Shown: positions 7,207 through 15,641 of the stretch, piece by piece
How positions within the stretch are numbered: position 1 is the stretch's first letter
How the letters are laid out: each line of letters starts with the position of its first letter
Assembly (NCBI RefSeq): GCF_025024155.1
Contig: NW_026251885.1
Span: 1 to 15,661 of the forward strand
Direction of reading: 5' to 3'
DNA: 15,661 nucleotides
Source: Gamsiella multidivaricata
Taxonomy: Eukaryota > Mortierellomycota > Mortierellomycetes > Mortierellales > Mortierellaceae
Made by a program: the position numbers and the translations under genes
Notes under the pieces: model-generated
Told to the model about the DNA's origin: nothing
Databases searched by the model: none
The model's input: only the letters and a program-made list of their open reading frames with translations

Positions 7207-10200
7207 ATGTCGACGGCAGCGGGCTCACTGGCTCAGGATATGCTGGTCGCCTTCCGTGACCAGCAATTGTCCGATATCACCGTCGTGGCCTTTGGACAGA
7301 CCTTCCATCTCCATCGTCTCATTCTCCTCCGCTCTGGCTACTTTCGCTCTCTGGTCCTCGGCCAAGGAGACTGGATTGAAAAGTCCCGCCAGTCCATCAC
7401 GATCCAGTTCGACGATCCCTACGTAACCTTGCAGTCTTTCCAGAGGATTATCCATTGGCTCTATGGAATTGATTTTCATTACACTGAGGGATCCGCTCCC
7501 CTTCCTTTCAAAACAAACAACGCGGGTGGTGGTCGAGCCATGGGATTGGGCGGTAAAGCCTCGAATCTATCGAACCAATCGCAATGGCCTTTATCAAGCT
7601 CGGCTCCAATTGAAGGCGGCAGGCATGGCTTGGGGCTACATCATGGGAGTGGGAGTGCTGTGAATCTTGCGGCCAACTCTGAAAAATCGAGCGTCAGTGG
7701 AATGGGTACCGCTTCTTCTCTCCGGTACGATAACATTATGACGGATCCCTCAGATAAGGTTGACGAACTCTTGATCTCTATGTACGCTGCTGCGTCTTAT
7801 CTCAACATCTCGGCCCTGACTGAGGAAATCTGCAGCGATATCGCGCGTCGGATCCGGGACAGCCGCGGCCTCATCCATTACATGGGATACGCCTGGAAAC
7901 TTAACAATGGCCGAGCATGGGACATCATTCTCGCCCACTGCTTTTATCAGTTCTTCTGGTACACCTACAAGTCGACGGTCTTGCAGGATATGCTGATATC
8001 GCCCGACATGCCCATAGCGGGGCTGGTTAAGACCCTTGTGGCAGAATCGCTCTGGGTCCCGAACGAATATGAGCGCTACCAACTGGTCAAAGGGATCATG
8101 CTCCGGCGACTGAATCTTGATACGGACAAGCTGATGGACTGGGTGCACGATTATCATGACCAGGACTGGTTCATGGTTTTAAAGGATCTCGATGACAACG
8201 GCACATGGTCGGACGAACTGACCTCGGACACATTTTTGGCCAATCTGCAGGACTGGGAACCATCTTCGACTGCCGAGTATGAGGACGCAGTGGACTCGGA
8301 TCATGAGTGGATCACGACCTCCAAGGAGCTACGCCGGAGAAGCTCTCAGGTAAGCACGGCCAAAGTGATTGTGGGCGATGATGGGACTGCGACGCCAACA
8401 ATCGAGCTGGCGACCTTGGCACTTACCTCGGACCGGACACCAAAGGCTATTGACTCAAAGGACGATGGTGAACAAACAACAGCGGATCAACCAGCAACGT
8501 CTGGAAGCAGAACCGCGCCTCAATCACCGATACTTGGGACATCTCTCTCCTCGCCTGCGCTGTCTGCAATGTCGATCACGTCCGACACATTTCCTCGACA
8601 CCAGGTCCGCGACCTGCTGGTACTCATGTACCTACTTCACCACAGCATCCATTACACGCACATGTCGTTCGATCAGCTCAACCAGGTCCTAAGCGACGGA
8701 TTGGTTCTACCATCACGGATCAAGGATGCCTTTTGGAGACAACATCTCTTGCGGCGAATCGCCGTGAGTACATCCCCGACGCCGCCATACATCAATACGC
8801 CCCATCAAGGACGGCACCATGGAGCAGATCAGACCCATCGCGAGCGACATGCACCATCAGTGGCGGGATTCCAGAAGAAAAAAATGCCTGGTTTGTCACC
8901 GGCTTCACCGGCTCCTGTGTCCTTGCCAAGCAATTCGCACGGATTGCTACCCATGCGATTCAGCACATCTCTTTATATCAGTCGCCGGGATCTCATGACA
9001 GACGGAAAGCACTTCACGACCTCGACATTTTATGGAGGCAGCTGGTGGAGCATTCAGGTAGGAAACAACCTAAACTCGGACGGACAGGTCGGGATCTTCT
9101 TGAGCTCCGCGCCTATGCCACGTGTGGTGCCCAGTATAGGAGGAGGACGGACCATGGGAGGGTCAAGGTCGACTCGGCCGAGTGCAACAGGCATTCTTGC
9201 TGCGCTGCGAGGCGATCAGCATACGACATCGGCCGCAGCAACAGGACAGCCCACCCGTCGAACACCGGTGATTCCGAACCAACAGAGCGCAGAGAATATT
9301 TGTGCCAATGCCGACTGTTCAAGCGTTTACAGCCGCCAGCGGGAGTTGACATGCAACTACCGGATCTACATGACCACCAACGTGGTTGAGCCGCCACAGT
9401 ACTTTGCAGCATCCGCGCAGGGGCGTCTGGAGGAGATCCGGGGGAGTGAGTATAACACACATCGTTTCGATAACAGCAACACCAGCGATGCATTCCGCCC
9501 TCGATTCGGATTAGGAAACATCGAAGCAGGGGCCTCTTCTGCGCCGTCGACCCCAGAAATGCCATCCTCCAGTTTCCAATCACGTTCTTCCCAGAAGATC
9601 GCATCCGAGGACGACATGAGCGGGGAGGATACGTTTAAGCTGAACGAGGGCTGGGGATACAGGTATCGGAGCTACCTTACCCGGGTGGCAAGACAGGTTC
9701 GCGATCATCCTCCAAAGACGGCTCAGAACCAGCCAGGCCTTTATCCGCAGGAGGCCTTCCATAGTTCGATGTCGCCCCTCATTAACCCCGCACAAGGTCA
9801 CGCACAGCAACCGCAGCAACCGCAGCAACAACAGCAACAACAGCAGAATCAACAGCAGCAGCAGCAACAGCAACAGCAGCACGGCCAGCACGGCAACAAT
9901 GGACAGAACCCGGCAGCCCAAGGCCTCGGAGGCGGACAGTTCCCGAACATCGGTCCTCCATTCCCGTTAGCTCCCCAACATCAGCAAGCAGCTCAGGGAT
10001 ACCACAATAATGAGCAGCATGCCAATCTGAACGCGAATGTGAACATCAACGCAGGACCCCATCCAGCTGGCGGCCAACAGCAAGGATCCGTGTCGAATCT
10101 GAACTCTCAGTACAGCGCCGGAAGCGAGGACGCGGAGGATGATGGTCTTTGGGTCCACTTTGTGGTGAAAATGGGATGGTCTGACCGCAAGCGCGCGGAC

Positions 10201-10218
10201 GAGAAGGCCGCGAATTAA
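7207..10218 (+). CDS. BTB/POZ domain protein with polyglutamine tract
   Basis: An unbroken 1003-residue frame. Residues 10-92 form a BTB/POZ domain (LSDITVVAFGQTFHLHRLIL, SGYFRSLV, FQRIIHWLYGIDFHY), which usually mediates dimerisation and often Cullin-3 binding. A glycine/serine-rich insert follows. The helical end of the BTB region resumes at 185-218 (VDELLISMYAAASYLNISAL), then a BACK-like helical region to about 330. An acidic/disordered linker (about 345-470) leads to helices (DLLVLMYLLHHSIHYTHMSF). From 583 a split beta-rich domain (MRFSTSLYISRRDL, TFYGGSWWSIQVGN, then GEDTFKLNEGWGYRYRSY, and LWVHFVVKMGW at the C-terminus) resembles the C-terminal part of fungal germ-cell-less-like BTB proteins. 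The polyQ tract is at about 865-895. Two strong donors inside disordered segments (8350, 8764) have acceptors in frame, so some of this may be intronic. AATAAA lies 100 nt after the stop. Cellular target unknown. Confidence 0.8.
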   Translation: MSTAAGSLAQDMLVAFRDQQLSDITVVAFGQTFHLHRLILLRSGYFRSLVLGQGDWIEKSRQSITIQFDDPYVTLQSFQRIIHWLYGIDFHYTEGSAPLPFKTNNAGGGRAMGLGGKASNLSNQSQWPLSSSAPIEGGRHGLGLHHGSGSAVNLAANSEKSSVSGMGTASSLRYDNIMTDPSDKVDELLISMYAAASYLNISALTEEICSDIARRIRDSRGLIHYMGYAWKLNNGRAWDIILAHCFYQFFWYTYKSTVLQDMLISPDMPIAGLVKTLVAESLWVPNEYERYQLVKGIMLRRLNLDTDKLMDWVHDYHDQDWFMVLKDLDDNGTWSDELTSDTFLANLQDWEPSSTAEYEDAVDSDHEWITTSKELRRRSSQVSTAKVIVGDDGTATPTIELATLALTSDRTPKAIDSKDDGEQTTADQPATSGSRTAPQSPILGTSLSSPALSAMSITSDTFPRHQVRDLLVLMYLLHHSIHYTHMSFDQLNQVLSDGLVLPSRIKDAFWRQHLLRRIAVSTSPTPPYINTPHQGRHHGADQTHRERHAPSVAGFQKKKMPGLSPASPAPVSLPSNSHGLLPMRFSTSLYISRRDLMTDGKHFTTSTFYGGSWWSIQVGNNLNSDGQVGIFLSSAPMPRVVPSIGGGRTMGGSRSTRPSATGILAALRGDQHTTSAAATGQPTRRTPVIPNQQSAENICANADCSSVYSRQRELTCNYRIYMTTNVVEPPQYFAASAQGRLEEIRGSEYNTHRFDNSNTSDAFRPRFGLGNIEAGASSAPSTPEMPSSSFQSRSSQKIASEDDMSGEDTFKLNEGWGYRYRSYLTRVARQVRDHPPKTAQNQPGLYPQEAFHSSMSPLINPAQGHAQQPQQPQQQQQQQQNQQQQQQQQQQHGQHGNNGQNPAAQGLGGGQFPNIGPPFPLAPQHQQAAQGYHNNEQHANLNANVNINAGPHPAGGQQQGSVSNLNSQYSAGSEDAEDDGLWVHFVVKMGWSDRKRADEKAAN
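9805..9882 (+). repeat. CAG/CAA repeat encoding polyglutamine in the BTB protein
   Basis: An impure CAG/CAA stretch encodes Q-rich sequence interrupted by Pro and Asn (QQPQQPQQ, then NQQQQQ). It sits between conserved blocks of the C-terminal beta-rich domain, in a loop-like disordered insert that continues into Gly/Asn-rich sequence. Length polymorphism between strains is likely. Confidence 0.9.
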
Positions 10219-10262
10219 ACCGATCTTCTTGTGATACTTATGGATACTCTTTTGTTCTTTGT

Positions 10263-10286
10263 ACGCGTTTTTACGCGTCCACGCGT
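10263..10286. promoter_or_regulatory. Cluster of three ACGCGT (MCB-type) motifs
   Basis: ACGCGT occurs at 10263-10268, 10273-10278 and 10281-10286. ACGCGT is the MluI cell-cycle box bound by the MBF (Mbp1/Swi6, Cdc10/Res) factors in ascomycete yeasts and linked to G1/S transcription. The cluster is 45 nt after the BTB stop, inside its presumed 3' UTR, and 204-227 nt before the ATG of the next gene, a normal promoter distance. Whether this fungus reads the motif the same way is inference. Confidence 0.5.
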
Positions 10287-10317
10287 CTACTGAAGGACGG
10301 CTCCTTGTGCGCTCTGG

Positions 10318-10323
10318 AATAAA
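10318..10323 (+). promoter_or_regulatory. Polyadenylation signal AATAAA for the BTB gene
   Basis: AATAAA lies 100 nt downstream of the BTB stop codon and is the first such signal after it, a normal 3' UTR arrangement. It precedes the CT-rich leader of the next gene by about 100 nt. Confidence 0.6.
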
Positions 10324-10489
10324 GTTCGAAATTGGGACTGTGATGCCACACTGAGCACATGGCCCGTGTGCTACTGAACCCTTTTTTATTTATTTTTTGC
10401 ATTATCTTAAAAGGAGCCCTCAAACTCTTTTTTTCTTTTCCTTTTCTCCCCACCTTTTTCTCTTTCTCTTTTCCCCCTACTCACACACA

Positions 10490-10998
10490 ATGAATACCTC
10501 ACACAGCAACAAGTCTCCCTCTCAGCAGCAGCAGCAGCAGCAGCAGGGGAGCCAACCCACCACTGTCCATTCGACGCACTCGTCCCTCGAGACCTTTGAC
10601 CAGGCCACACGAGAACAGCAGGCGAGCCAACAGAGTACCGACGATCTGAACCTGGACGACAAGACCCTATCGTCCAAGGATGCGAAGCAAGGGATCGACT
10701 TGGAGCAGGCCAATTCAGCCGTGCAGCTCGATCGGGATATGCAGCAGAGTCGTCGCATGTCTGATGCGGACCGACAGAAGGTAAGAGGGCGGGCGGTGGA
10801 AGAGGGATTGATTACCTTTTGAATTTTTGAACGTTGCGCACATCTCATGGCATGATAGAAGACCGTCTGCGCATCCAACATTTATTCCGTATAACCAACC
10901 GGCTCTTTGTCTCAAAATGAAATAACACTTAGGCTTCAGGAAACGCTCGTAGCGGGTCGTGGTCTGGCAACCAAAGCGAATTGCCCTACATCGAGTGA
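10490..10998 (+). CDS. Small polar protein of unknown function (splicing unresolved)
   Basis: The ATG at 10490 follows a long CT-rich leader (10425-10480), typical of an expressed fungal gene. Exon 1 (10490-10780) encodes 97 residues: a Ser/Gln-rich start with eight Gln (12-19), then a charged, probably helical stretch (DLNLDDKTLSSKDAKQGIDL, RMSDADRQK). I do not recognise the family; no signal peptide or membrane segment is visible. A consensus donor (AAG|GTAAGA) lies at 10781. Acceptor 10932 gives a 21-residue tail ending ELPYIE, stop 10996-10998 (118 residues total, slightly preferred). Acceptor 10858 gives an 11-residue tail, stop 10892-10894. Without splicing, translation ends at 10822 after 110 residues. 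An AATAAA at 11181 could serve any of these. The upstream ACGCGT cluster hints at cell-cycle timing. Confidence 0.5.
10523..10546 (+). repeat. (CAG)8 repeat, polyGln in the small gene
   Basis: Eight perfect CAG codons near the N-terminus of the small gene encode Gln 12-19. Purity of the repeat suggests recent expansion and probable length variation among strains. Confidence 0.95.
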
Positions 10999-12115
10999 GC
11001 AATATCAGTAGTAGCCGCTCCTTTCCAGCTCAACTGGCGATTTCCTGCCCCCCGCCCTACACCACTCGAGCGATGGGATGATACACACACACACACACAC
11101 ACACACACAGCAGGCGCGATGACTCCGGACACATCCAGAGCAACCTGTATATATGTACATCATACAGTAAAAAAAAAAAGAATAAAGAAGGCTACTAAAG
11201 AGTCGAAAGATTTCTTTTATCAGACTTTCAGTTTAGCATCGTTTGTAGATCATGATGACATCTTGGGAGGGGCTAGTGACGGCACTACTGGAGATCGTCT
11301 TTCAAGCTAGTGCGAGGTGAGGGGGGTCCCTCTAAGTACAAAAATGCCCGGGTCAGTCCCTTCCTTTTGCTGCTTTATGAATCAAGCAGTCATCGAGGCA
11401 AAGAGAGAGAGGGGAAGAAAAAAAACCAGGGTTTATCTAAAAAAAAAAATGCTAGAAAAGAATCAGTCCGCAGAATGCTCGCGTTACACAAAGTAAATGA
11501 GAATGATCGAAAGACACAAAAAGAGTTCACACAGCTTCGACGCGTTTGTAACCCAGCATCCATCTTTCTGTCTTACCTCTTTGTTCTATGTCGTCGCGCC
11601 TTTCAGATCCCAGAGTAACAACGTCCCTGGGACGCTCTCTTGCGTTCGGGGTTTCCCCCCAATGACTATGCAGCAGCAATCCAACAGGCTCTTTGTTATC
11701 TACTAGACCGACTCTCTCTCTCTTTCTCTCTTGGCAACAAAGCACGTCTGCTCAGCTTTTTTTTTCTCTGTCTTGGCAGTTCTTCTTGCATATGGTAAGA
11801 GGAGGGGTCATGCTTCCTGGCCCCTCTTCTCTGGCGCTCTATCCCATGCGAAAGCATTCCATGAAAGAAAACAATTGAAGATTTACTGGACATAGACTTG
11901 AGAGATGTTACAGAAACTAAAATACGATGAAAATAAAACAACAGATAATAATACTAACCAGTATGGCATGACAAGGAATCGGACACGCACTGGACACACT
12001 GGACTGGGTATATGAAACGAGCGGGAGAGAGAGAAAAAAAAGAAAAAGAAAAAAAGGAAGCACCGCACTGCACTGATGAAGGATTCATTCTCAATGATGA
12101 CGAAAATCAGCTATC
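10999..12115. other. 1.1-kb intergenic region rich in simple sequence, no supported gene
   Basis: No frame on either strand shows recognisable protein. It holds an (AC)13 repeat, A runs at about 11170 and 11440, a (TC)n stretch at about 11710-11730, a T run near 11758-11766, and a purine-rich tract at about 12025-12060. AATAAA occurs at 11181 (possible end of the small gene) and in a context reading AAAATAAAAC near 11932. The right end should contain the 3' UTR of the TPX2-like gene; I see no clear AATAAA for it on the minus strand. Isolated plus-strand splice-like signals (11765-11800) are noted separately. Confidence 0.6.
11083..11108 (+). repeat. (AC)13 microsatellite
   Basis: Thirteen perfect AC dinucleotides lie in non-coding sequence between the small gene and the TPX2-like gene. 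Likely length-polymorphic. Confidence 0.95.
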
Positions 12116-13827
12116 TTAGTGGTAGTGGCGCTCCTCCGATGTTCTCGGAACCTCCCGCTCCAGAGTCATTTCCCGCCTTCTCTTGCCGTCGACGATGGAC
12201 GAAACCTGGCGATGAATGCCCTCCTCTGCCTGTGCATCCGGTACTTCTCTCTCCAGTGTCATTTGCCGTTTCCGCTTCTCTCCGATACTAGGGGACCTGG
12301 GTACGGTGAGTGGCCGACTTGATTTGTGGATGTCGATACGAGGATAGTCGCGGATCGGCGTTGGGTGTGGAACCAGTCGTAGGCGCAGCTCTCTCAGCTC
12401 CTGTTGCTCGCGCAGCTATACAGTACATCAAACAAAACATGGATAGAGATCAGAAGACGATTTTATGTGAGAAGCGCCATTTCATCAGACGCTATTTTTT
12501 TTTTTATCGTCCAAGACTCGACGGGGCACTTCCTGGGGAGGGTCTTTACCTCATCCTCGCGCGCCTTCTCGGCCCTCATCTCCTGCATGATCTTTCCCTT
12601 GCGCTGTTTCTCCTGCTCCAAGACCTCCCGTACATGCGCCCTGTCATCCGTCCGGAGGCGAGGAGGTTCTGTATGCGTCAGGGGTTTTGTTGACCTCGCT
12701 GGCACAAACTTTTCTGGATAAACAGGCAACGGGAGAGCCTTGAATTGGTGGTCCTTCTCAATTTGCTTCCACTTGTCGAGTTTAAACCGGAACTGTTCCT
12801 GATATCGCTCGCCCCTCGCATCCGTTTCGAGTTTGAAGGGCTTGGGGATTGTGAGCTCAGGCTTCGCGCCACGTGAGCGCGAAGGGTCTGGTTGAGGAAC
12901 GGTCGTAGCAGCCGGTTTGATCGAACGCTTCAGCTTCTCCTGACTAAGTCTCCTTGCGGATTCTGCGGATGAAACCAACCCCTGCTGGGCAATGACTGGG
13001 CGGAACTTCCTATAGTGCTGGTGTTGCGGCAATGCATGGCGTGGAGGGGATTTGAAAGTCGTGGCAGTTGAGGTTGGACGAGCAGGGTGGGTGCGCTTGG
13101 TGAAGGAGGGTGATTTGGGAACTGTCAGTGCCGGCTTTGTAATTTTGGGCACACCCAAGTCGCCGGAGCTCTCGAAAATCTAGTGAAAGAGATATGGCCC
13201 GTGTGTTAGTGTTGGGTTTCTGGTGCGGGCGTCAATGGTGTGGGTGCGAACGAAGTGTTGAACATACCCTCCTGTCGATTTTGTTTGCCTTGTATCCGCC
13301 TCTGTGGGAGATATCCTGCAAAACGCGGTCTTCCTTTAGTGGAGGACTATACAGATGAAATGGGCGTCTGGTCAGTTTCATTTCGAATGATAGCTTGCGA
13401 CCCGCTCTGCTCGCTTAAGCATATGGCACAGCATTGGGTACGCCTTACGCTGGCTTTGCTCTTGTGCGTGTGAGGAGCACTGGGGATCTAGGCTCTGTTA
13501 GCTGCCGTTTCGCAGGCTAGTTCCGGGGAGAAGAAAAGTGTGAATGTGCTGAACTGTGCATTCAAATGAATGGGGTGGGTGATGCCATGCTTAGCCACGT
13601 ACCTCAGGACGAACTGTGGAGGAATTCTCCTCGAGTCGTCGTTTCCGCTGTGCCAGGGGGATGAAAGCCGAGGCTGACAAGTCTCTGTGCTCGTTACTGG
13701 TCCGAGGCTGGGGTTCTGCTGGTGGAGGAGAGGGAAGCCTGAACTCTGAGGAGATTCTGTCCCGCAGCTGCTGTGCGTGAACACTGGGCGAGTCCAGGAG
13801 GTTTCTTTGGATGGATGGCGAGTCCAT
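12116..13827 (-). CDS. TPX2-like spindle/microtubule-associated protein (5 exons)
   Basis: Family role: TPX2 proteins bind microtubules and promote spindle assembly; the animal protein also activates Aurora A and is held by importin. Exons: 13827-13603, 13516-13449, 13346-13268, 13179-12550, 12415-12116; introns of 86, 102, 88 and 134 nt are GT-AG and in phase, giving 433 residues. Signatures: RQLTEPRSPVLLTRTRAKP (exon 2), KPALTVPKSPSFTKR (start of exon 4), then the C-terminal TPX2 domain from about residue 235 (PFKLETDARGERYQEQF, FKALPLPVYPE, PLTHTEPPRLRTDDRAH) to REDE, spliced to LREQQELRELRLRL and RPLTVPRSP. The tail carries a duplicated MTLEREVP. The start at 13827 is provisional: the frame stays open without a Met upstream to about 13960, and I find no Aurora-binding N-terminus. 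An ACGCGT lies at 13944. No single long frame covers the gene. Confidence 0.8.
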
Positions 13828-14808
13828 GGGGAGGGCTTCGGCGGCTGGTGCGAGGATGGGAGGGGTTGGGTGCTTAGAAGGTTGGGTCCGCACAGTGATG
13901 ACGACGAGGTGAGAGGATGCTGCGGTGTAGGTGGTTTGCTTGGACGCGTTTCTTTTGTTGACAGTTTATTTCCCCCTTCTCGAGTATCTTAAGTCACGTG
14001 CACACCACCAGCCTTGTTTGTGCACAGAGGAAAGAGTGTCTCAACCGCAAAGGCAGACTGTGGGGGAGAGGGAAAGAGAAGGAGGTGCTGTTGAGATGGG
14101 CGGAACGGGTAAACGAGCGCGTTTGCTTTGGTCGATATGGCGCAGGGCGAGGCCTGCAGATGGGGATATAGCCGAGAACAAGAGGATCGTGCCCCACTTA
14201 CGCACGTCGTCAGGAGAGGAGAGACCACTTCGGCAGTAGTTTATCCTAAGCTTGACCACCTTGAGTGAAATAAGGTTGTAGTTTGATCCGAGCTCAAAGA
14301 AGAGTAAGAAGGGTCTACACGGAGTCTATTCGATGGAGGCAGGCGGGCACCATGCACCTGTACTTGTACATCCCCATGGGGGAAAGGACGCGCAGTGTGG
14401 GGGAGATGGCTGACGAGGCACCCGACAGCCTATGCTCTCCTACACCCAGTCTGTGGCATGCACAGGAGCATCGACAGAGACACTGGCGACTCGGCTCGGC
14501 GGACCCATGGGTGCTTCCCTTGAGATGGGGTGAGTCTTTATAAGCGATTTGCATCCCCGCCTGCGCCGTCCCTTTTAAACTCGCCTGTAGTCTATCTTGG
14601 AAAATCCTCTGCAGTTTACCCTTCTTCCGTCCGTTCTATTCCTCCCCCGTATTTAAACCGCCCCACCGTTCACTTTAGCACCGCTCCATCCCACTCCCCA
14701 GTCTCCTCATCCCCCTCATTCCCCATCCACACCCTCCTCCTCATTCCTCCTCTCTCTCAAAGTGCGGTCCCTACTCCCCAGTCCATACCCTAGCACGCCA
14801 GCCCAAAC
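13828..14808. promoter_or_regulatory. Divergent intergenic region between TPX2-like and MFS genes
   Basis: About 980 bp without a supported gene, serving as upstream sequence for both neighbours. Left side: ACGCGT at 13944-13949, an E-box CACGTG at 13995-14000, and a minus-strand GTAAGT donor at 14201-14196 that could belong to a leader intron or an unseen first exon of the TPX2-like gene. Right side: 14560-14800 is C/T-rich, typical of a leader, with a TATTTAAA at 14650-14657, about 150 nt before the MFS start, and TATAAG near 14538. Short frames here have no recognisable content. Confidence 0.45.
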
Positions 14809-15626
14809 ATGCCCATCCCCTCGTACTTCAGGGACCTGGTGCTCCCCGCCCCACGCACTGACGACCCAAAGAACTGGCCGAGATCCAAAAAGAACGTCGT
14901 CGTCTTCATCATCGCCTACTGTGCCTTTGTCGGCCCCCTGGCCTCCAGTATCTACATGCCTGCGGTCCTTCAGGTCAAGCAGGACCTCAACACCACGTCC
15001 TCCCTCGTCTCTGCCACCCGTATGTTGTTCTCTCTCTGATCCGCCCCATCATCACATTAGTATTCATCTCGGCAAAACCCTTTCCGCTCGGTCATACCTT
15101 CATCATCATCATCATCGCTGCTGTTGCTACCAATTGCATTGCGTGCGTCGATCTTCTTTCCTTTCTTGTCCCTCCCCTCCCCCCCTGACTCCCCTGAAGA
15201 GAATGTCTCTGTCACAGACACCCCCAGATCGAACTGTGCCTTTGTTTCTCACCCTCTTTTAATCGATCGCATTCTATTCATTGTAGTGTCCATCTATGTC
15301 CTGTTCATGGGGATCATGCCCGTCTTCTGGGCATCGCTCTGCGAATACTATGGTCGACGACCCATCTACCTCTCCTCCATGCTGATCTTCATCCTCGGCT
15401 CGCTCTGCGCTGCCCTCTCAAAGAACATCTGGGTCTTCTTTGTCATGCGTGCCATCCAGGCTTTCGGCTCCAGCTCTGTCTTGTCCGTTGGGGGCGGATC
15501 CCTGAGCGACGTCTTTCATAGCGGCGAACGTGGATCTGCCTTTGGCCTGTTTTATCTCGGACCATTGGTCGCTCCCATGATCGGTCCCATCATTGGAGGC
15601 GTCCTCGCCGACAAAGCCGGGTGGAG
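14809..15626 (+). CDS. MFS transporter, DHA1 (drug:H+ antiporter) type, 3'-partial
   Basis: The family exports drugs, polyamines or metabolites across the plasma membrane by proton antiport, usually with 12 membrane helices. Exon 1 (14809-15019) has the fungal DHA1 start DDPKNWPRSKKN, then helix 1 (VVVFIIAYCAFVGPLASSIY). A 267-nt intron (15020-15286; phase 1) joins SAT to LSIYVLFMGIMPVFWASLCE. Exon 2 (15287-15626) holds a motif-A-like loop (CEYYGRRPIYL), helices 3-4 (YLSSMLIFILGSLCAAL, VFFVMRAIQAFG), the conserved GGGSLSDVF and ERGSAFGLF, and motif C in helix 5 (LVAPMIGPIIGG), ending GWR at a GTAAGC donor. About 185 residues, five helices, are present; the rest lies beyond the window. The intron is longer than others here, but helices 1 and 2 meet correctly, so no exon is missing. 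Substrate cannot be told. Confidence 0.85.
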
Positions 15627-15641
15627 GTAAGCAAACGAGCC

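Noticed and set aside
8733..9389. A 218-residue plus-strand frame inside the BTB gene
   Set aside because: A shadow of the BTB frame with no recognisable domain.
9580..9921. A leucine-rich minus-strand frame that could look like a membrane protein
   Set aside because: It is the complement of the CAG/CAA repeat, so the Leu run is an artefact.
13944..13949. Single ACGCGT upstream of the TPX2-like gene as proof of cell-cycle control
   Set aside because: ACGCGT is expected a few times by chance in 15 kb and others occur elsewhere (near 6802 and 11540). One copy is noted but not claimed.
14283..14543. An 86-residue plus-strand frame in the MFS upstream region
   Set aside because: The sequence is basic and unstructured with no family resemblance, overlapped by an antisense frame of equal length. 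It is best read as promoter DNA.
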